Positions 46,085 to 54,560 of a DNA stretch of 64,000 nt are shown in pieces. Source of the stretch: Psychrobacter immobilis (GTDB taxonomy: Bacteria; Pseudomonadota; Gammaproteobacteria; Pseudomonadales; Moraxellaceae); NCBI RefSeq assembly GCF_904846185.1, contig NZ_CAJGZQ010000001.1, positions 62,001 through 126,000 on the forward strand. Reading direction: 5' to 3'. Numbering within the stretch: the stretch's first letter is position 1; the number at the start of each line of letters is the position of its first letter. The notes below the pieces were generated by a model. It saw nothing but the letters and a program-made list of their open reading frames with translations, was not told where the DNA came from and did not search any database. A program made the translations under genes and the position numbers.

Positions 46085-47446
46085 ATGCTAAGCGATAGTA
46101 AGATCCGCAAGCTTAAACCTAGTGAGAAATGCACACCTTCACGTCCTGACAAATACAGTGATCAGCAAGGCTTACAGCTATTAGTACGCAATACTGGCAC
46201 AAAGACATGGATAAGCGCCTATCGCTTTGATAGTAAGCAGACACGCCTCACACTCGGTACTTACCCCATCATGTCGCTTGCTGAAGCTAGACAAGCCAAT
46301 ACTGAGATTAAAGCGCTGCTCGCTGATGGTATCGACCCAAAAAATAAAAAGCGTCAAGACAAGCTTGCTAACATCCACGCGCAAAAGTTCAATGACTACG
46401 CCTTAGACTGGCTCGCTGAGCGCAAGCGCAACGTTAAGCCGCGTACCTATCAGCAAGACTATAACCGGATGCATAAAGACGTGTTGCCTCATTTCGAAGG
46501 CATTGCAATAAAAGATGTAAGCTTTGAGGATTGTCGATCGATGGCAGATGAGATCGAAACGCGTGTGAACACAAAAGGTGAGCCGCCACGTGAGGTCACT
46601 AGACGCACTATTGATCTGGTTGCTAATGTTTTAAGACGTGCCAAACGCGAACGCATCATCGACCAAAACCCAATCGATGATCTAAAAGCACTCTATCCTA
46701 AAGCCAAAAGTCAGCACATGAAGCATGTAGATATCAATGAGCTGCCTGCCCTACTCCAAGCTATCGAAGGCTATCATGGTCACGACCAAACCCGATTAGG
46801 TATGAAATTCTTAGCCTATTCATTCTGTCGTACCATCGAGCTGCGTATGATGAAGTGGAGTCATATCGATTTTGCCAATCGCTTATGGCGTGTTGATATT
46901 GATAACCTTAAAATTGCGCGTAAGCATGTCGTACCACTGTCAGATCAAATGCTCAAAGTGCTAGAGGAAATGAAAGCCATCACGGGGCAATATGAGTACG
47001 TATTTTATCATACAGGCATGCATCAGCCATATAGTGAAGAGTTCATTAATAATGCGCTTGATATCTTAGGTTATGCTGGCAAACAAACAGGTCACGGCTT
47101 TCGTCACATAGCCTCTACCAATCTAAACGAGCTTGGCTATATGGGCGACGCGATTGAAAAGCAGATGGCTCATGATAAAAAGAGCAGCATTCGCGCGGTT
47201 TATAACCACGCGCAGCACTTAGAAGAACGGCGTAAGATCATGCAAGTCTGGGCAGACTTTTTAGACTTGCTCAGAGACACAGGCGAAGTTGTTGACTTTC
47301 AGATAGCACGGCAGCAAATTGAGAAGTCGTTAGAAAGCAAACGTCCTGACTCATTACAAAATGCTGATAAGCAAGATCTCATTAAAGCACTGTTAGATCA
47401 AGGTATCACAGCAGATGAGCTGCAAGGTTATATTGAGAATAGTTAA
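46085..47446 (+). CDS. P4-type tyrosine integrase
   Basis: The 453-residue protein recombines the element into the tRNA-Ser gene. An N-terminal DUF4102 domain (MLSDSKIRKLKPSEKCTPSRPDKYSD, LTLGTYPIMSLAEARQ) is followed by a core-binding SAM-like domain near 100-190. The catalytic domain has Arg249 in FCRTIELRMMKW, the HGFR motif at 337-340, His363 in MAHDKK and nucleophile Tyr373 in RAVYNHA. A C-terminal extension of about 50 residues is longer than usual. No Shine-Dalgarno site is visible, because the TAGACCAAC repeat fills the position. Confidence 0.95.
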   Translation: MLSDSKIRKLKPSEKCTPSRPDKYSDQQGLQLLVRNTGTKTWISAYRFDSKQTRLTLGTYPIMSLAEARQANTEIKALLADGIDPKNKKRQDKLANIHAQKFNDYALDWLAERKRNVKPRTYQQDYNRMHKDVLPHFEGIAIKDVSFEDCRSMADEIETRVNTKGEPPREVTRRTIDLVANVLRRAKRERIIDQNPIDDLKALYPKAKSQHMKHVDINELPALLQAIEGYHGHDQTRLGMKFLAYSFCRTIELRMMKWSHIDFANRLWRVDIDNLKIARKHVVPLSDQMLKVLEEMKAITGQYEYVFYHTGMHQPYSEEFINNALDILGYAGKQTGHGFRHIASTNLNELGYMGDAIEKQMAHDKKSSIRAVYNHAQHLEERRKIMQVWADFLDLLRDTGEVVDFQIARQQIEKSLESKRPDSLQNADKQDLIKALLDQGITADELQGYIENS

Positions 47447-47482
47447 GAGCGCCTAATAAAATAATGAGATTCGCCAGAAAGA

Positions 47483-48964
47483 TTAATGACTTTTTCCTCT
47501 ATTCTCTATGAATCTAGCATTTTGTTCAGCTGCCTTTTCAAAATCTCCAGGTTGTTTTCCATAGTTTCCTTTAGGTGGGAATGTCTCTATCGATTTGACT
47601 TTTTGTTTGGACGTAGCAAACGTTGTTGCCTCTTCATTAACTTTAGAAATAACTTTATCACTACGTTCACTTGGCAAGCTAGAAGACTGCGCTTGAGGTA
47701 TGTTATTGAAAAAAGAACTATTATCGTATCTCGATTGATCAACTGGAACTGCATCATAATCGCTACTTAACTCTTGCTTATCTTTAGTTAGAAAAGTGTC
47801 TTCAGAAATGACCTCTCTCTCAGTATGTTCGCTTGGCAAGCTGGAGGGCTTCTCTAGAGTTATCTTATCGAAAGCCTTATATTGATTAGGGAAAGATGGG
47901 GACAGCTTAATTTCTTGATTTCGTATCTGACTATGCGCGAATTCAACTAAGTCATTCAACACTTCACTCTGTGTCTTACCACAAGCCTTAGCAAGATGCT
48001 TTAGGTTTTTCTTGTTGTCATTGGTGAGATCTATACCATATTGCTTCTTAATTTTATCGCGATCACGCTTTTGTTGCGCATTCCAAGCATCATACATATT
48101 TTTTATGAATAAAGCCCTATTAGCGGCCCTGTATTCATCGATCATAAAATCATTACATGTCCAGTAATCTAATGAGGCCAATATATGATGAAGCCGAGAA
48201 TCTGTATCTGTTTCTGGAAACAAAATTCTATCGCCATAAATTAAAGCCTGTCTATATCCATTCTTATTAATATTTTTTGAGCAATACTTGTTCGATTTAT
48301 TACTATTCTTTCTCTGTTCTTTATTCATTAATAAGTTATCAATATCATATATATTTTGCATATATTTATACACGTAGTTTATTTTAGAGCTGTGACTATT
48401 ATCACGATTAGTCAGCCATTTAATATTTTTCTCGCTAACCTTATTATGAATATAAACTTGTTTTAAATGAGTTAAAGATAGCTTTTTTGATGTAATTATC
48501 CATTCCTCATCATCACTATCACCTTCGTAAACGAGGCCCTTTCTAATAAAGATGTTTTTATTGAAAATAATATTATGAATAATAACTGAAATATCAGCTT
48601 CAGTAAGAATAGGATCGCTTATAAGATCTAATCCCTTTAAAACCATAATTAACCACAATGCAGCTCTTTCATTTTCATAGAACCACTTTACATAAGCGAA
48701 AGATATATTGTTTATAGCACTTGTTTCAAATATTGCATCTATATCTTTACGGCTAGTGGAATACCGCCTTTTTAGTATATTTGATAGCAGATCCCTACAT
48801 AGTGAATCATTTTTCCGTACTTCTTCTGTACGTAGTTGCCCCCTAGAGTATAGATTTAATAAACACCAGTAAGTGTTATACACACTCAAAGCTTTAACCT
48901 TTTGTTCAATATATTTTTCATTTTTCTTCGATAGCTCTATACCATTAACAGATCCGTTTTTCAT
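47483..48964 (-). CDS. Orphan AT-rich protein of the element, 493 residues, with probable ribbon-helix-helix segment
   Basis: I do not recognise this family. The N-terminal 280 residues are helical and rich in Asn, Ile, Lys and Tyr, with no signal or membrane segment. Residues about 310-350 read YGIDLT, then LKHLAKACG, then TQSEVLNDLVEFA, which fits the strand-helix-helix plan of a ribbon-helix-helix DNA-binding domain. The C-terminal 140 residues are low in order and carry a diverged 54-codon duplication with (K)PSSLPSE and SSSLPSE. An AAGGATG site precedes the start. It is transcribed opposite to the rest of the element. Confidence 0.7.
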   Translation of the reverse strand: MKNGSVNGIELSKKNEKYIEQKVKALSVYNTYWCLLNLYSRGQLRTEEVRKNDSLCRDLLSNILKRRYSTSRKDIDAIFETSAINNISFAYVKWFYENERAALWLIMVLKGLDLISDPILTEADISVIIHNIIFNKNIFIRKGLVYEGDSDDEEWIITSKKLSLTHLKQVYIHNKVSEKNIKWLTNRDNSHSSKINYVYKYMQNIYDIDNLLMNKEQRKNSNKSNKYCSKNINKNGYRQALIYGDRILFPETDTDSRLHHILASLDYWTCNDFMIDEYRAANRALFIKNMYDAWNAQQKRDRDKIKKQYGIDLTNDNKKNLKHLAKACGKTQSEVLNDLVEFAHSQIRNQEIKLSPSFPNQYKAFDKITLEKPSSLPSEHTEREVISEDTFLTKDKQELSSDYDAVPVDQSRYDNSSFFNNIPQAQSSSLPSERSDKVISKVNEEATTFATSKQKVKSIETFPPKGNYGKQPGDFEKAAEQNARFIENRGKSH

Positions 48965-49066
48965 TATACATCCTTATATAATAATTAAAATTGAATTATT
49001 ACCTATTGATTCATGCATCATAAAATCATCATTTTTTCGTCATTAAAACGTCGGTATAAATATAGA

Positions 49067-49082
49067 ATACTACATGTAGTAT
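49067..49082. promoter_or_regulatory. Perfect 16-bp palindrome, candidate operator
   Basis: ATACTACATGTAGTAT reads the same on both strands. It lies about 100 bases upstream of the orphan gene and about 295 upstream of the HUH-type gene, so it could bind a dimeric regulator such as the ribbon-helix-helix protein encoded nearby. Confidence 0.45.
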
Positions 49083-49324
49083 ATAGGATTGAACTATAAA
49101 ATCCTTATAAATTAACGTCAATGACGATCAGCTAACTCCATCCTCATCCTCCTCCCTGAAATGTAGGGATTTGCTGTATTGCGATTTTCATTTAATCAAG
49201 CACAGTTAATATAAAGGTGCTTTCCAGATACCACTAAAAGGACGGTAAGATAATATAAGTTATATTAAGTAATACTTAACCAAGGCGGATGCTATCCGCA
49301 CTTAGGAATAAAAAAATACACAAC

Positions 49325-49367
49325 CCTATGAATATATGTAGCACCCATTCAACTTTATATTCATAGG
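49325..49367 (+). repeat. 12-bp inverted repeat overlapping the ribosome site of the replication gene
   Basis: CCTATGAATATA (49325-49336) pairs perfectly with TATATTCATAGG (49356-49367) across a 19-base loop. The right arm ends in AGG, part of the ribosome site AGGAAAA just before the ATG at 49377. In RNA this would hide the start, and in DNA it could be a nicking hairpin for the encoded HUH-type protein. Confidence 0.75.
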
Positions 49368-49376
49368 AAAACAATC

Positions 49377-50267
49377 ATGATCTATTCAACCGTTAACCAC
49401 TCACAACTTATCTCTAACGTCGACAGACTGGTTAGAGATGTACTATTTGGTACCATCAATTTCCAACAAATCAAAAGTCAGTTGAACGAGTTCTATTACT
49501 CGTTCATGATCAGCCTTAATTTTGAAGACAGATACTCAAAACCACTCCAAGCATTTATAGAAACCACCAATATGATTATTGGTAACGATTATCCTTACAA
49601 CGTCTTTTGGGATGATGAAAAAACAGGGCAGTTTATTAAGTTACTACCAAATTATAAAAAGACCATTAAGCAAGATTACAATGCGTGGCGTTATCAGAGT
49701 AATAAAAACTGCAGAAACTTAGAACCTAATATCAGAACCCTCATATCAGATCATTCAAGATTGTTGTTTGTGAGAGTGGATTTAAAATACATACCAGAGA
49801 TCAGTCATCACATTACCATCCGTGATTTTGACTTTCATATGAAAAAGTTAAGAGACGCCATTCATAATGGCGATACTTGTTTTACGCATTTACTTAGCCA
49901 TGCTTGGTCATTAGAACATGGTGGAAAAAATGGTGGCTTTCATTGTCATCTGCTGCTGATCTTTGATGGCGCAAAACATTACAAGGACAGTTATTTGGCT
50001 GATCAAGTTGGACAAAAATGGCAAGCTATTACTGAAGGCGTTGGCTACTGCTTTATATTAAATACTAAAGAATATAAAGAAAGTTTTGCACGCTACGGCA
50101 AGCTTGGTATTGGGATGATCCATCGTAATAACTTGCAAGAAGTTGAGAATGCGGTTAATGCCGCTTTGTATTTAACCCGTCCTGATAAGCCTGATGGCAG
50201 CTATCAACGTCTTAAAGTGTCTTTACCGAATATGAAGGCCTTTGGGCAAAGCAGGCCCAAAGACTAG
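49377..50267 (+). CDS. Inovirus Gp2-like HUH-type replication protein
   Basis: The 296-residue protein resembles the YagK/YfjJ C-terminal family, called inovirus Gp2. It contains a strand RLLFVRVDLKY (about 128-138) and the HUH motif H189-C190-H191 in GGFHCHLLLIFDG. A Tyr at 265 in ALYLTRPDK fits the nucleophile of a rolling-circle endonuclease. Cargo-free N-terminal residues to 100 are rich in Tyr and Asn. It is preceded by hairpins that could be its origin. Nicking activity is inferred, not shown. Confidence 0.78.
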   Translation: MIYSTVNHSQLISNVDRLVRDVLFGTINFQQIKSQLNEFYYSFMISLNFEDRYSKPLQAFIETTNMIIGNDYPYNVFWDDEKTGQFIKLLPNYKKTIKQDYNAWRYQSNKNCRNLEPNIRTLISDHSRLLFVRVDLKYIPEISHHITIRDFDFHMKKLRDAIHNGDTCFTHLLSHAWSLEHGGKNGGFHCHLLLIFDGAKHYKDSYLADQVGQKWQAITEGVGYCFILNTKEYKESFARYGKLGIGMIHRNNLQEVENAVNAALYLTRPDKPDGSYQRLKVSLPNMKAFGQSRPKD

Positions 50268-50396
50268 GTTAATGGTCAATATAGCTAGAACCTGTAAACG
50301 TATCTCATATCGAAATAATCTGAGATATATAGCATCCCCATGAGATGAGCATCGATGTCATCGTTGCCTCATCAAACGAACCCTAAACGTTTAATC

Positions 50397-50424
50397 AAGG
50401 TCTGCTTTATAGCAGGCCTTTTTT
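50397..50424 (+). terminator. Terminator after the HUH-type gene
   Basis: GGTCTGC pairs with GCAGGCC (one T-G wobble) around TTTATA and is followed by T. Just upstream a 7-bp hairpin TATCTCA/TGAGATA lies at 50301-50327. Confidence 0.75.
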
Positions 50425-50448
50425 ATGCGCCATTATCAAAGAGATCCT

Positions 50449-50736
50449 ATGAAACCCATCTGCCCCAATTGTCACTCTTCTCACGTCATCGAAAATATAG
50501 ATACCAGTATACAAAGCATTTCAGAGCATGTGCTGTCACCAAAGCTGTTAGTCAGTCTTAGCGTGAGCGTCTGCAAGTACTACAAGATCAATCCTATGAT
50601 TGGCATGGTCGCAGGCAGTGCCATTGCCACCGTGATTAATCTGGCACAACAAAGACTGATGCAGCCGCCACTCATTAGAGCGGCTGTCCTGCCGCGCTAT
50701 TTATGCAGTACCTGTCAGCATAGCTTTAGCATCTAA
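50449..50736 (+). CDS. Small zinc-ribbon protein with hydrophobic middle
   Basis: The 95-residue protein from the ATG at 50449 begins MKPICPNCHSSHVIENI and ends YLCSTCQHSFSI, so two CxxC pairs can bind one zinc. The middle (about residues 30-65) is hydrophobic (VSLSVSVCKYYKINPMIGMVAGSAIATVINLA) and could cross the membrane. I do not recognise the family. It sits between terminators in the element. Confidence 0.6.
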   Translation: MKPICPNCHSSHVIENIDTSIQSISEHVLSPKLLVSLSVSVCKYYKINPMIGMVAGSAIATVINLAQQRLMQPPLIRAAVLPRYLCSTCQHSFSI

Positions 50737-50830
50737 CGCTCTCATTCATTTAATTACTCGATGATTCATGCCTTAAAGCATTGAATCGGTCAAACCACTT
50801 ATTTTATTCAACAATAAAAGGAATATTCTT

Positions 50831-51826
50831 ATGGCACACTTAATCGAATCAATGGCATACGTCGGTGATACCCCCTGGCATGGACTAGGACAAGAGTTGT
50901 CCCCTAAGCAGCCTATCGAGGTCTGGGCTCGTGAGGCAGGTATGGACTGGCGTATTGAATCATCGGACGTCAGCTACATGGCAACCAATGATAAAGGCCA
51001 AAGCCTGATCATGCCTTTTGATAGCAATAAGGTGCTCTATCGTAGCGATACCTTAGAGCCCTTATCAGTAGTCAGTCAACGCTATCAAGAAGTACAACCG
51101 AGTGAAATTCTAGAGTTTTATCGTGATCTGACGGAACAAGCAGACTTTGAGCTAGAAACGGCAGGGGTGTTAAAAGGCGGCCGTAAAATGTGGGCGTTGG
51201 CTCGCACAGGACAATCAGCAACGCTACGTGGCGGTGATGTCAGTCACGGCTATCTACTTCTAGCAACCGCTTGTGATGGGACGCTTGCGACCACAGCGCA
51301 GTTTACCAATATCCGTGTGGTGTGTAATAACACCTTAGCAATCAGTCTTGCTGATGGCAGCGGTGGTGTGGTGAAAGTTCCGCACAGTACCACCTTTGAT
51401 GCCGATAAAGTCAAACAGCAATTAGGCGTATCTGTCAGTCAGTGGGACGACTTTAACTATGAGATGAAACAGCTTACCAATAGACGAGTGACGCAAGCAG
51501 AAGCGGCTAATTACTTAAATCGCGTGTTTAACGATGTCAAAGACGATGGTCTTATTCTGTTTAATACCGCTAAGAAAGAGAAAGAAGCGGTGCCGAATGC
51601 TCGCGCTATGAATCAGGTGATGACGATGTTTAATGGTCAGGGTCGTGGTGCGGACTTAGCATCTGCCAAAGATACCGCTTATGGCTTACTTTCTGCCATG
51701 ACTGAGTTTGTAGATCATGAACGCCGTGCTATGTCGAGGGACCATCGTCTTGATTCAGCTTGGTTTGGTGCAGGGTCAAAGCTCAAAGATAAGAGCCTTG
51801 ATGAAGCGCTGCGCTTAATTGCTTAA
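50831..51826 (+). CDS. DUF932 phage/plasmid-type protein
   Basis: The 331-residue protein starts MAHLIESMAYVGDTPWHGLGQELS, a classic DUF932 opening. Other family segments are SYMATNDKGQSLIMPFDSNKVLYRSDT, GYLLLATACDGTLATTAQFTNIRVVCNNTL, and DHERRAMSRDHRLDSAWFGAGSKLKDK near the end. DUF932 proteins are found next to recombination genes on phages, plasmids and ICEs, and their biochemical role is not settled. The next gene encodes a YqaJ nuclease, as is usual. Confidence 0.88.
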   Translation: MAHLIESMAYVGDTPWHGLGQELSPKQPIEVWAREAGMDWRIESSDVSYMATNDKGQSLIMPFDSNKVLYRSDTLEPLSVVSQRYQEVQPSEILEFYRDLTEQADFELETAGVLKGGRKMWALARTGQSATLRGGDVSHGYLLLATACDGTLATTAQFTNIRVVCNNTLAISLADGSGGVVKVPHSTTFDADKVKQQLGVSVSQWDDFNYEMKQLTNRRVTQAEAANYLNRVFNDVKDDGLILFNTAKKEKEAVPNARAMNQVMTMFNGQGRGADLASAKDTAYGLLSAMTEFVDHERRAMSRDHRLDSAWFGAGSKLKDKSLDEALRLIA

Positions 51827-51857
51827 TCTCTTAATGACTTTGTTTACTCAATGAATC

Positions 51858-51884
51858 AACCACGCCTTTGCGCGTGGTTTTTTT
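51858..51884 (+). terminator. Terminator after the DUF932 gene
   Basis: AACCACGC pairs with GCGTGGTT around a short loop, followed by seven T. Confidence 0.85.
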
Positions 51885-51937
51885 ATGCCGTTTATTTAAC
51901 CAATCACACTCACTACTCCATTTATAAGGAATCTATC

Positions 51938-53065
51938 ATGGAAACCATCGCATTAAACAACACCGCTCAAATGAGACATCGTAAGCGTTCAACGGTTAGA
52001 GCTAAAGACCTCAAACCTGCTGCTCCGGTAAACGCAAAGACAACTAAGCCTAGTCTTAGCACTGACACGGTTCAGAAGGATAAAGTCGTCAAAGCGACAG
52101 CCAAACGCTTAATCAACACCAAAAACTTAAGCCATGACAAATGGCTTGAAGTTCGCAAGCAAGGTATTGGCAGCTCTGACGCTGCTGCCGCTTGTGGTAT
52201 CCATCCTTTTCTATCCATGCTTGAATTATGGATGATTAAGACTGGACGTATGGCATCAAATATTGATGAAGGTGCTGATGGTTATGCGCCACTGTACTGG
52301 GGCAATACGCTTGAGCCGATGGTGGCTAAATACTATCAAGAACACACTGGCAATAAGGTACGCCGCGTAAACGCGATCTTGCAGCATCCTGATCCTGACA
52401 ACCACTTTATGCTGGCTAATTTAGATTACTCGGTGGTTGGCAGTGATGAAGTACAAATACTTGAGTGTAAAACCGCAGGGGAGCATGGCGCTAAGCTGTG
52501 GAAGCATGGCGTACCCTTATATGTCACTTGCCAAGTACAGCATCAACTAGCGGTCACAGGCAAAACGGCGGCGCACATCTGCGTACTACTCTGTGGGCAC
52601 GAAGCAAAGATTTATAAAGTTGAGCGTGACGAGCGTTTGATTGAGTCCATCATGGAGCATGAGCGCCTATTCTGGCAGTACGTAGAGACAGACACCCCAC
52701 CAACCCCTGATCATTCTGAATCAGCAGCTCGGGCCTTAAAGCATCTTTATCCCGCACCTAAGCCCTCAAGCAAGGTTGATCTGCGAGATGACGATGGGGC
52801 TAATAAACTGTTTGAGCAATTACTGAGCTACCGTGACTATATGCAAGAGTTAGAGCAGCGTCATGATCAAGTGAAGCATCAGCTGCAAAGCTTAATTCAA
52901 GATAATGAGGTGGCTGTGTTCGAGAAAGGGGCTATTTCATGGAAGCGCTCGAAAGACAGTGTCGGTCTAGATAGCAAAGCCGTTATCAAAGTGCATCCTG
53001 AGCTATTAGCCAAGTTTAGTAAAACAAAGCAAGGTAGCAGACGCTTCGTTGTACTTAATGACTGA
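51938..53065 (+). CDS. YqaJ-type viral recombinase/exonuclease
   Basis: The 375-residue protein from the ATG at 51938 (AAGGA upstream) belongs to the lambda-exonuclease-like YqaJ group. The active-site blocks are VRKQGIGSSDAAAACGIHPF, LEPMVAKYY, MLANLDY and ILECKTA (the ExK motif). A longer frame start at 51851 overlaps the preceding terminator and is rejected. It would resect DNA ends for homologous recombination, normally with a strand-annealing partner. None is seen adjacent, but the next gene may serve. Confidence 0.9.
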   Translation: METIALNNTAQMRHRKRSTVRAKDLKPAAPVNAKTTKPSLSTDTVQKDKVVKATAKRLINTKNLSHDKWLEVRKQGIGSSDAAAACGIHPFLSMLELWMIKTGRMASNIDEGADGYAPLYWGNTLEPMVAKYYQEHTGNKVRRVNAILQHPDPDNHFMLANLDYSVVGSDEVQILECKTAGEHGAKLWKHGVPLYVTCQVQHQLAVTGKTAAHICVLLCGHEAKIYKVERDERLIESIMEHERLFWQYVETDTPPTPDHSESAARALKHLYPAPKPSSKVDLRDDDGANKLFEQLLSYRDYMQELEQRHDQVKHQLQSLIQDNEVAVFEKGAISWKRSKDSVGLDSKAVIKVHPELLAKFSKTKQGSRRFVVLND

Positions 53066-53140
53066 GCTGACGATCACTCAATCATCAATACAACAACAAC
53101 AATCAGTCAAAGCTAATGAATCAAAGCAAGCGCATAACTG

Positions 53141-53167
53141 CCCACCTAGCACAGGTGGGTTTTTTTA
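53141..53167 (+). terminator. Terminator after the YqaJ gene
   Basis: CCCACCT pairs with AGGTGGG around AGCAC and is followed by seven T. Confidence 0.85.
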
Positions 53168-53207
53168 TGGTCAAACATAATCTATTAAACACATAAGGAA
53201 TATCACC

Positions 53208-54119
53208 ATGATTAAAGGTCTCACCATAACGCCACCAGTTTTAGGTCGTATCAGCATTGGACGTGTCATTCAAAAGGATGGCAAGCGTTTACCTGCTAAA
53301 GACGATCAATTCACCATTACCAGCCAAGTGCAGAATAAAGACGGTTGGATCAATCATCCACTTGATGCAAAGCTACGCGAAAAGAATGACGGTAAGCTCA
53401 GACAAATACCTGTACGCATGCTATTTAATGATCCTGAGCTTAATTTACGTGCTGAATACACGCTGTTCGATAGGCAAACTGGTCGTCCACTATGTGTCGG
53501 CGACGGTGAGCAATGTCAACGTCGTACAAGTAATGGCGTGGAAACACTGCCTTGCCCGTCACCTGATCGTTGTCCATTAGCGCAAGGCGGAGCCTGTAAG
53601 CCATATGGCAGGCTATACGTCAATCTCTCTGAGGACGATGAGCTGGGCACATTCATCTTCCGCACGACTGGCTTTAATAGTATTAGAACGCTTGCCGCAC
53701 GCTTAAGCTACTTTGCTGCAGTATCAGGCAATAAGCTATCTTGTCTGCCACTACAACTCACGCTAAGGGGTAAAAGCACCACGCAAAGTTATCGTACGCC
53801 AATTTACTTTGTGGATCTGACATTGCGTGATGGGGTGACGCTTAAAGATGCGGTACAACATGCTGGAGCGATTGATCGTGAGCTTAGCGAACATGGCTTT
53901 GATCAAGCGGCGTTAGAAGAAGCGGCTAAACAAGGTTATGTGAACTCCTGCTTTGAGGTTGATAGTGATGGCCTGCTTGATGTGGCTGAAGATTTTTATC
54001 CAGCAGAGACAGATGATATTAGCAGTAGTCAGCAGGGGAACTATCAGAATGGGTTAGCGACTCATAACGTGAGCAGCATCGAGCAAGGCTTACGAAAAAG
54101 CGTGACAGCAGTGAACTAA
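53208..54119 (+). CDS. Cysteine-rich recombination-associated (hydrolase or metal-binding type) protein
   Basis: The 303-residue protein begins MIKGLTITPPVLGRISIGRVI. A Cys cluster at about 95-130 (CVGDGEQC, PCPSPDRCPLAQGGACKPYGRLYVNL) could bind zinc. The next segment FIFRTTGFNSIRTLAARLSYFAAVSG is conserved as I recall in proteins named hydrolase or metal-binding, found beside DUF932 and YqaJ genes in mobile elements. The C-terminal part is Ser- and Gln-rich. Its function is unknown. It could be a recombination mediator. Confidence 0.7.
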   Translation: MIKGLTITPPVLGRISIGRVIQKDGKRLPAKDDQFTITSQVQNKDGWINHPLDAKLREKNDGKLRQIPVRMLFNDPELNLRAEYTLFDRQTGRPLCVGDGEQCQRRTSNGVETLPCPSPDRCPLAQGGACKPYGRLYVNLSEDDELGTFIFRTTGFNSIRTLAARLSYFAAVSGNKLSCLPLQLTLRGKSTTQSYRTPIYFVDLTLRDGVTLKDAVQHAGAIDRELSEHGFDQAALEEAAKQGYVNSCFEVDSDGLLDVAEDFYPAETDDISSSQQGNYQNGLATHNVSSIEQGLRKSVTAVN

Positions 54120-54147
54120 AACCATCAGGCTAAAGATACGGCATAAG

Positions 54148-54173
54148 AAGGAGCTGAATGATCAGCTCCTTTA
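54148..54173 (+). terminator. Terminator after the metal-binding gene
   Basis: A 10-bp stem starting AAGGAGCTGA pairs with TCAGCTCCTT around ATGA, followed by T-rich sequence. Confidence 0.7.
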
Positions 54174-54208
54174 TTCATTACTTTATCTAAAGCTAATCAT
54201 TGGACCAC

Positions 54209-54242
54209 ATGGGATGCCGTAAAAAAATATGGGACTCCGTAA
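54209..54242 (+). repeat. Two direct repeats upstream of alpA
   Basis: ATGGGATGCCGTAA (54209-54222) and ATGGGACTCCGTAA (54229-54242) differ at two positions and are spaced 20 bases apart, about two turns of DNA. They lie 46 bases before the AlpA start and could be its binding sites or an excision site. Confidence 0.65.
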
Positions 54243-54287
54243 CTGTATGAGAAGAAAGATTCTCATTAATTTACAAAGGAGATAATC

Positions 54288-54548
54288 ATGCAATTATTAA
54301 ATGCGAACACACAACAAAACGTATCAACAGCTAGCACTTTACAGATACCTCGCATGATACCGCTCAAGCAGGTAATGCATTATACGGCGCTTAGCAGTAC
54401 TACGATTTATGAGATGGTCAATAAAAAATCTGATCGTTACGACCCAACATTCCCTGTTCAAGTAAAGCTATCAAAGGGACGTGTAGCATGGGTAGAAAGC
54501 GAAGTGGCTGCTTGGATTGAGAGTAAGATGGCTGATCGGATTCACTGA
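54288..54548 (+). CDS. alpA: AlpA-family regulator/excisionase-like protein
   Basis: The 86-residue protein carries a MerR-like helix-turn-helix: IPRMIPLKQVMHYTALSSTTIYEMV then a wing, PTFPVQVKLSKGRVAWVESEVAAWIESKM. This is the layout of AlpA, which in P4-like elements activates integrase expression and promotes excision. The ribosome site AAAGGAGAT lies directly upstream. Its own terminator follows. Confidence 0.92.
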   Translation: MQLLNANTQQNVSTASTLQIPRMIPLKQVMHYTALSSTTIYEMVNKKSDRYDPTFPVQVKLSKGRVAWVESEVAAWIESKMADRIH

Positions 54549-54560
54549 TCAAGGATAGAA

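Larger units (their letters stand above)
48965..49376. other. Divergent control region with inverted repeats
   Basis: This AT-rich region of 412 bases separates the orphan gene from the replication gene. It holds a 16-bp palindrome at 49067-49082, then three hairpins in a row: AATATAAGTTATATT at 49252-49266, TTAAGTAATACTTAA at 49265-49279, and GCGGAT/ATCCGC at 49285-49299. A 12-bp inverted repeat at 49325-49367 follows. No gene is seen. It may combine promoters with a replication origin. Confidence 0.6.

Noticed and set aside
51851-51937. An N-terminal extension of the YqaJ protein
   Set aside because: The extension spans the terminator of the DUF932 gene, and an AAGGA site supports the later ATG at 51938.
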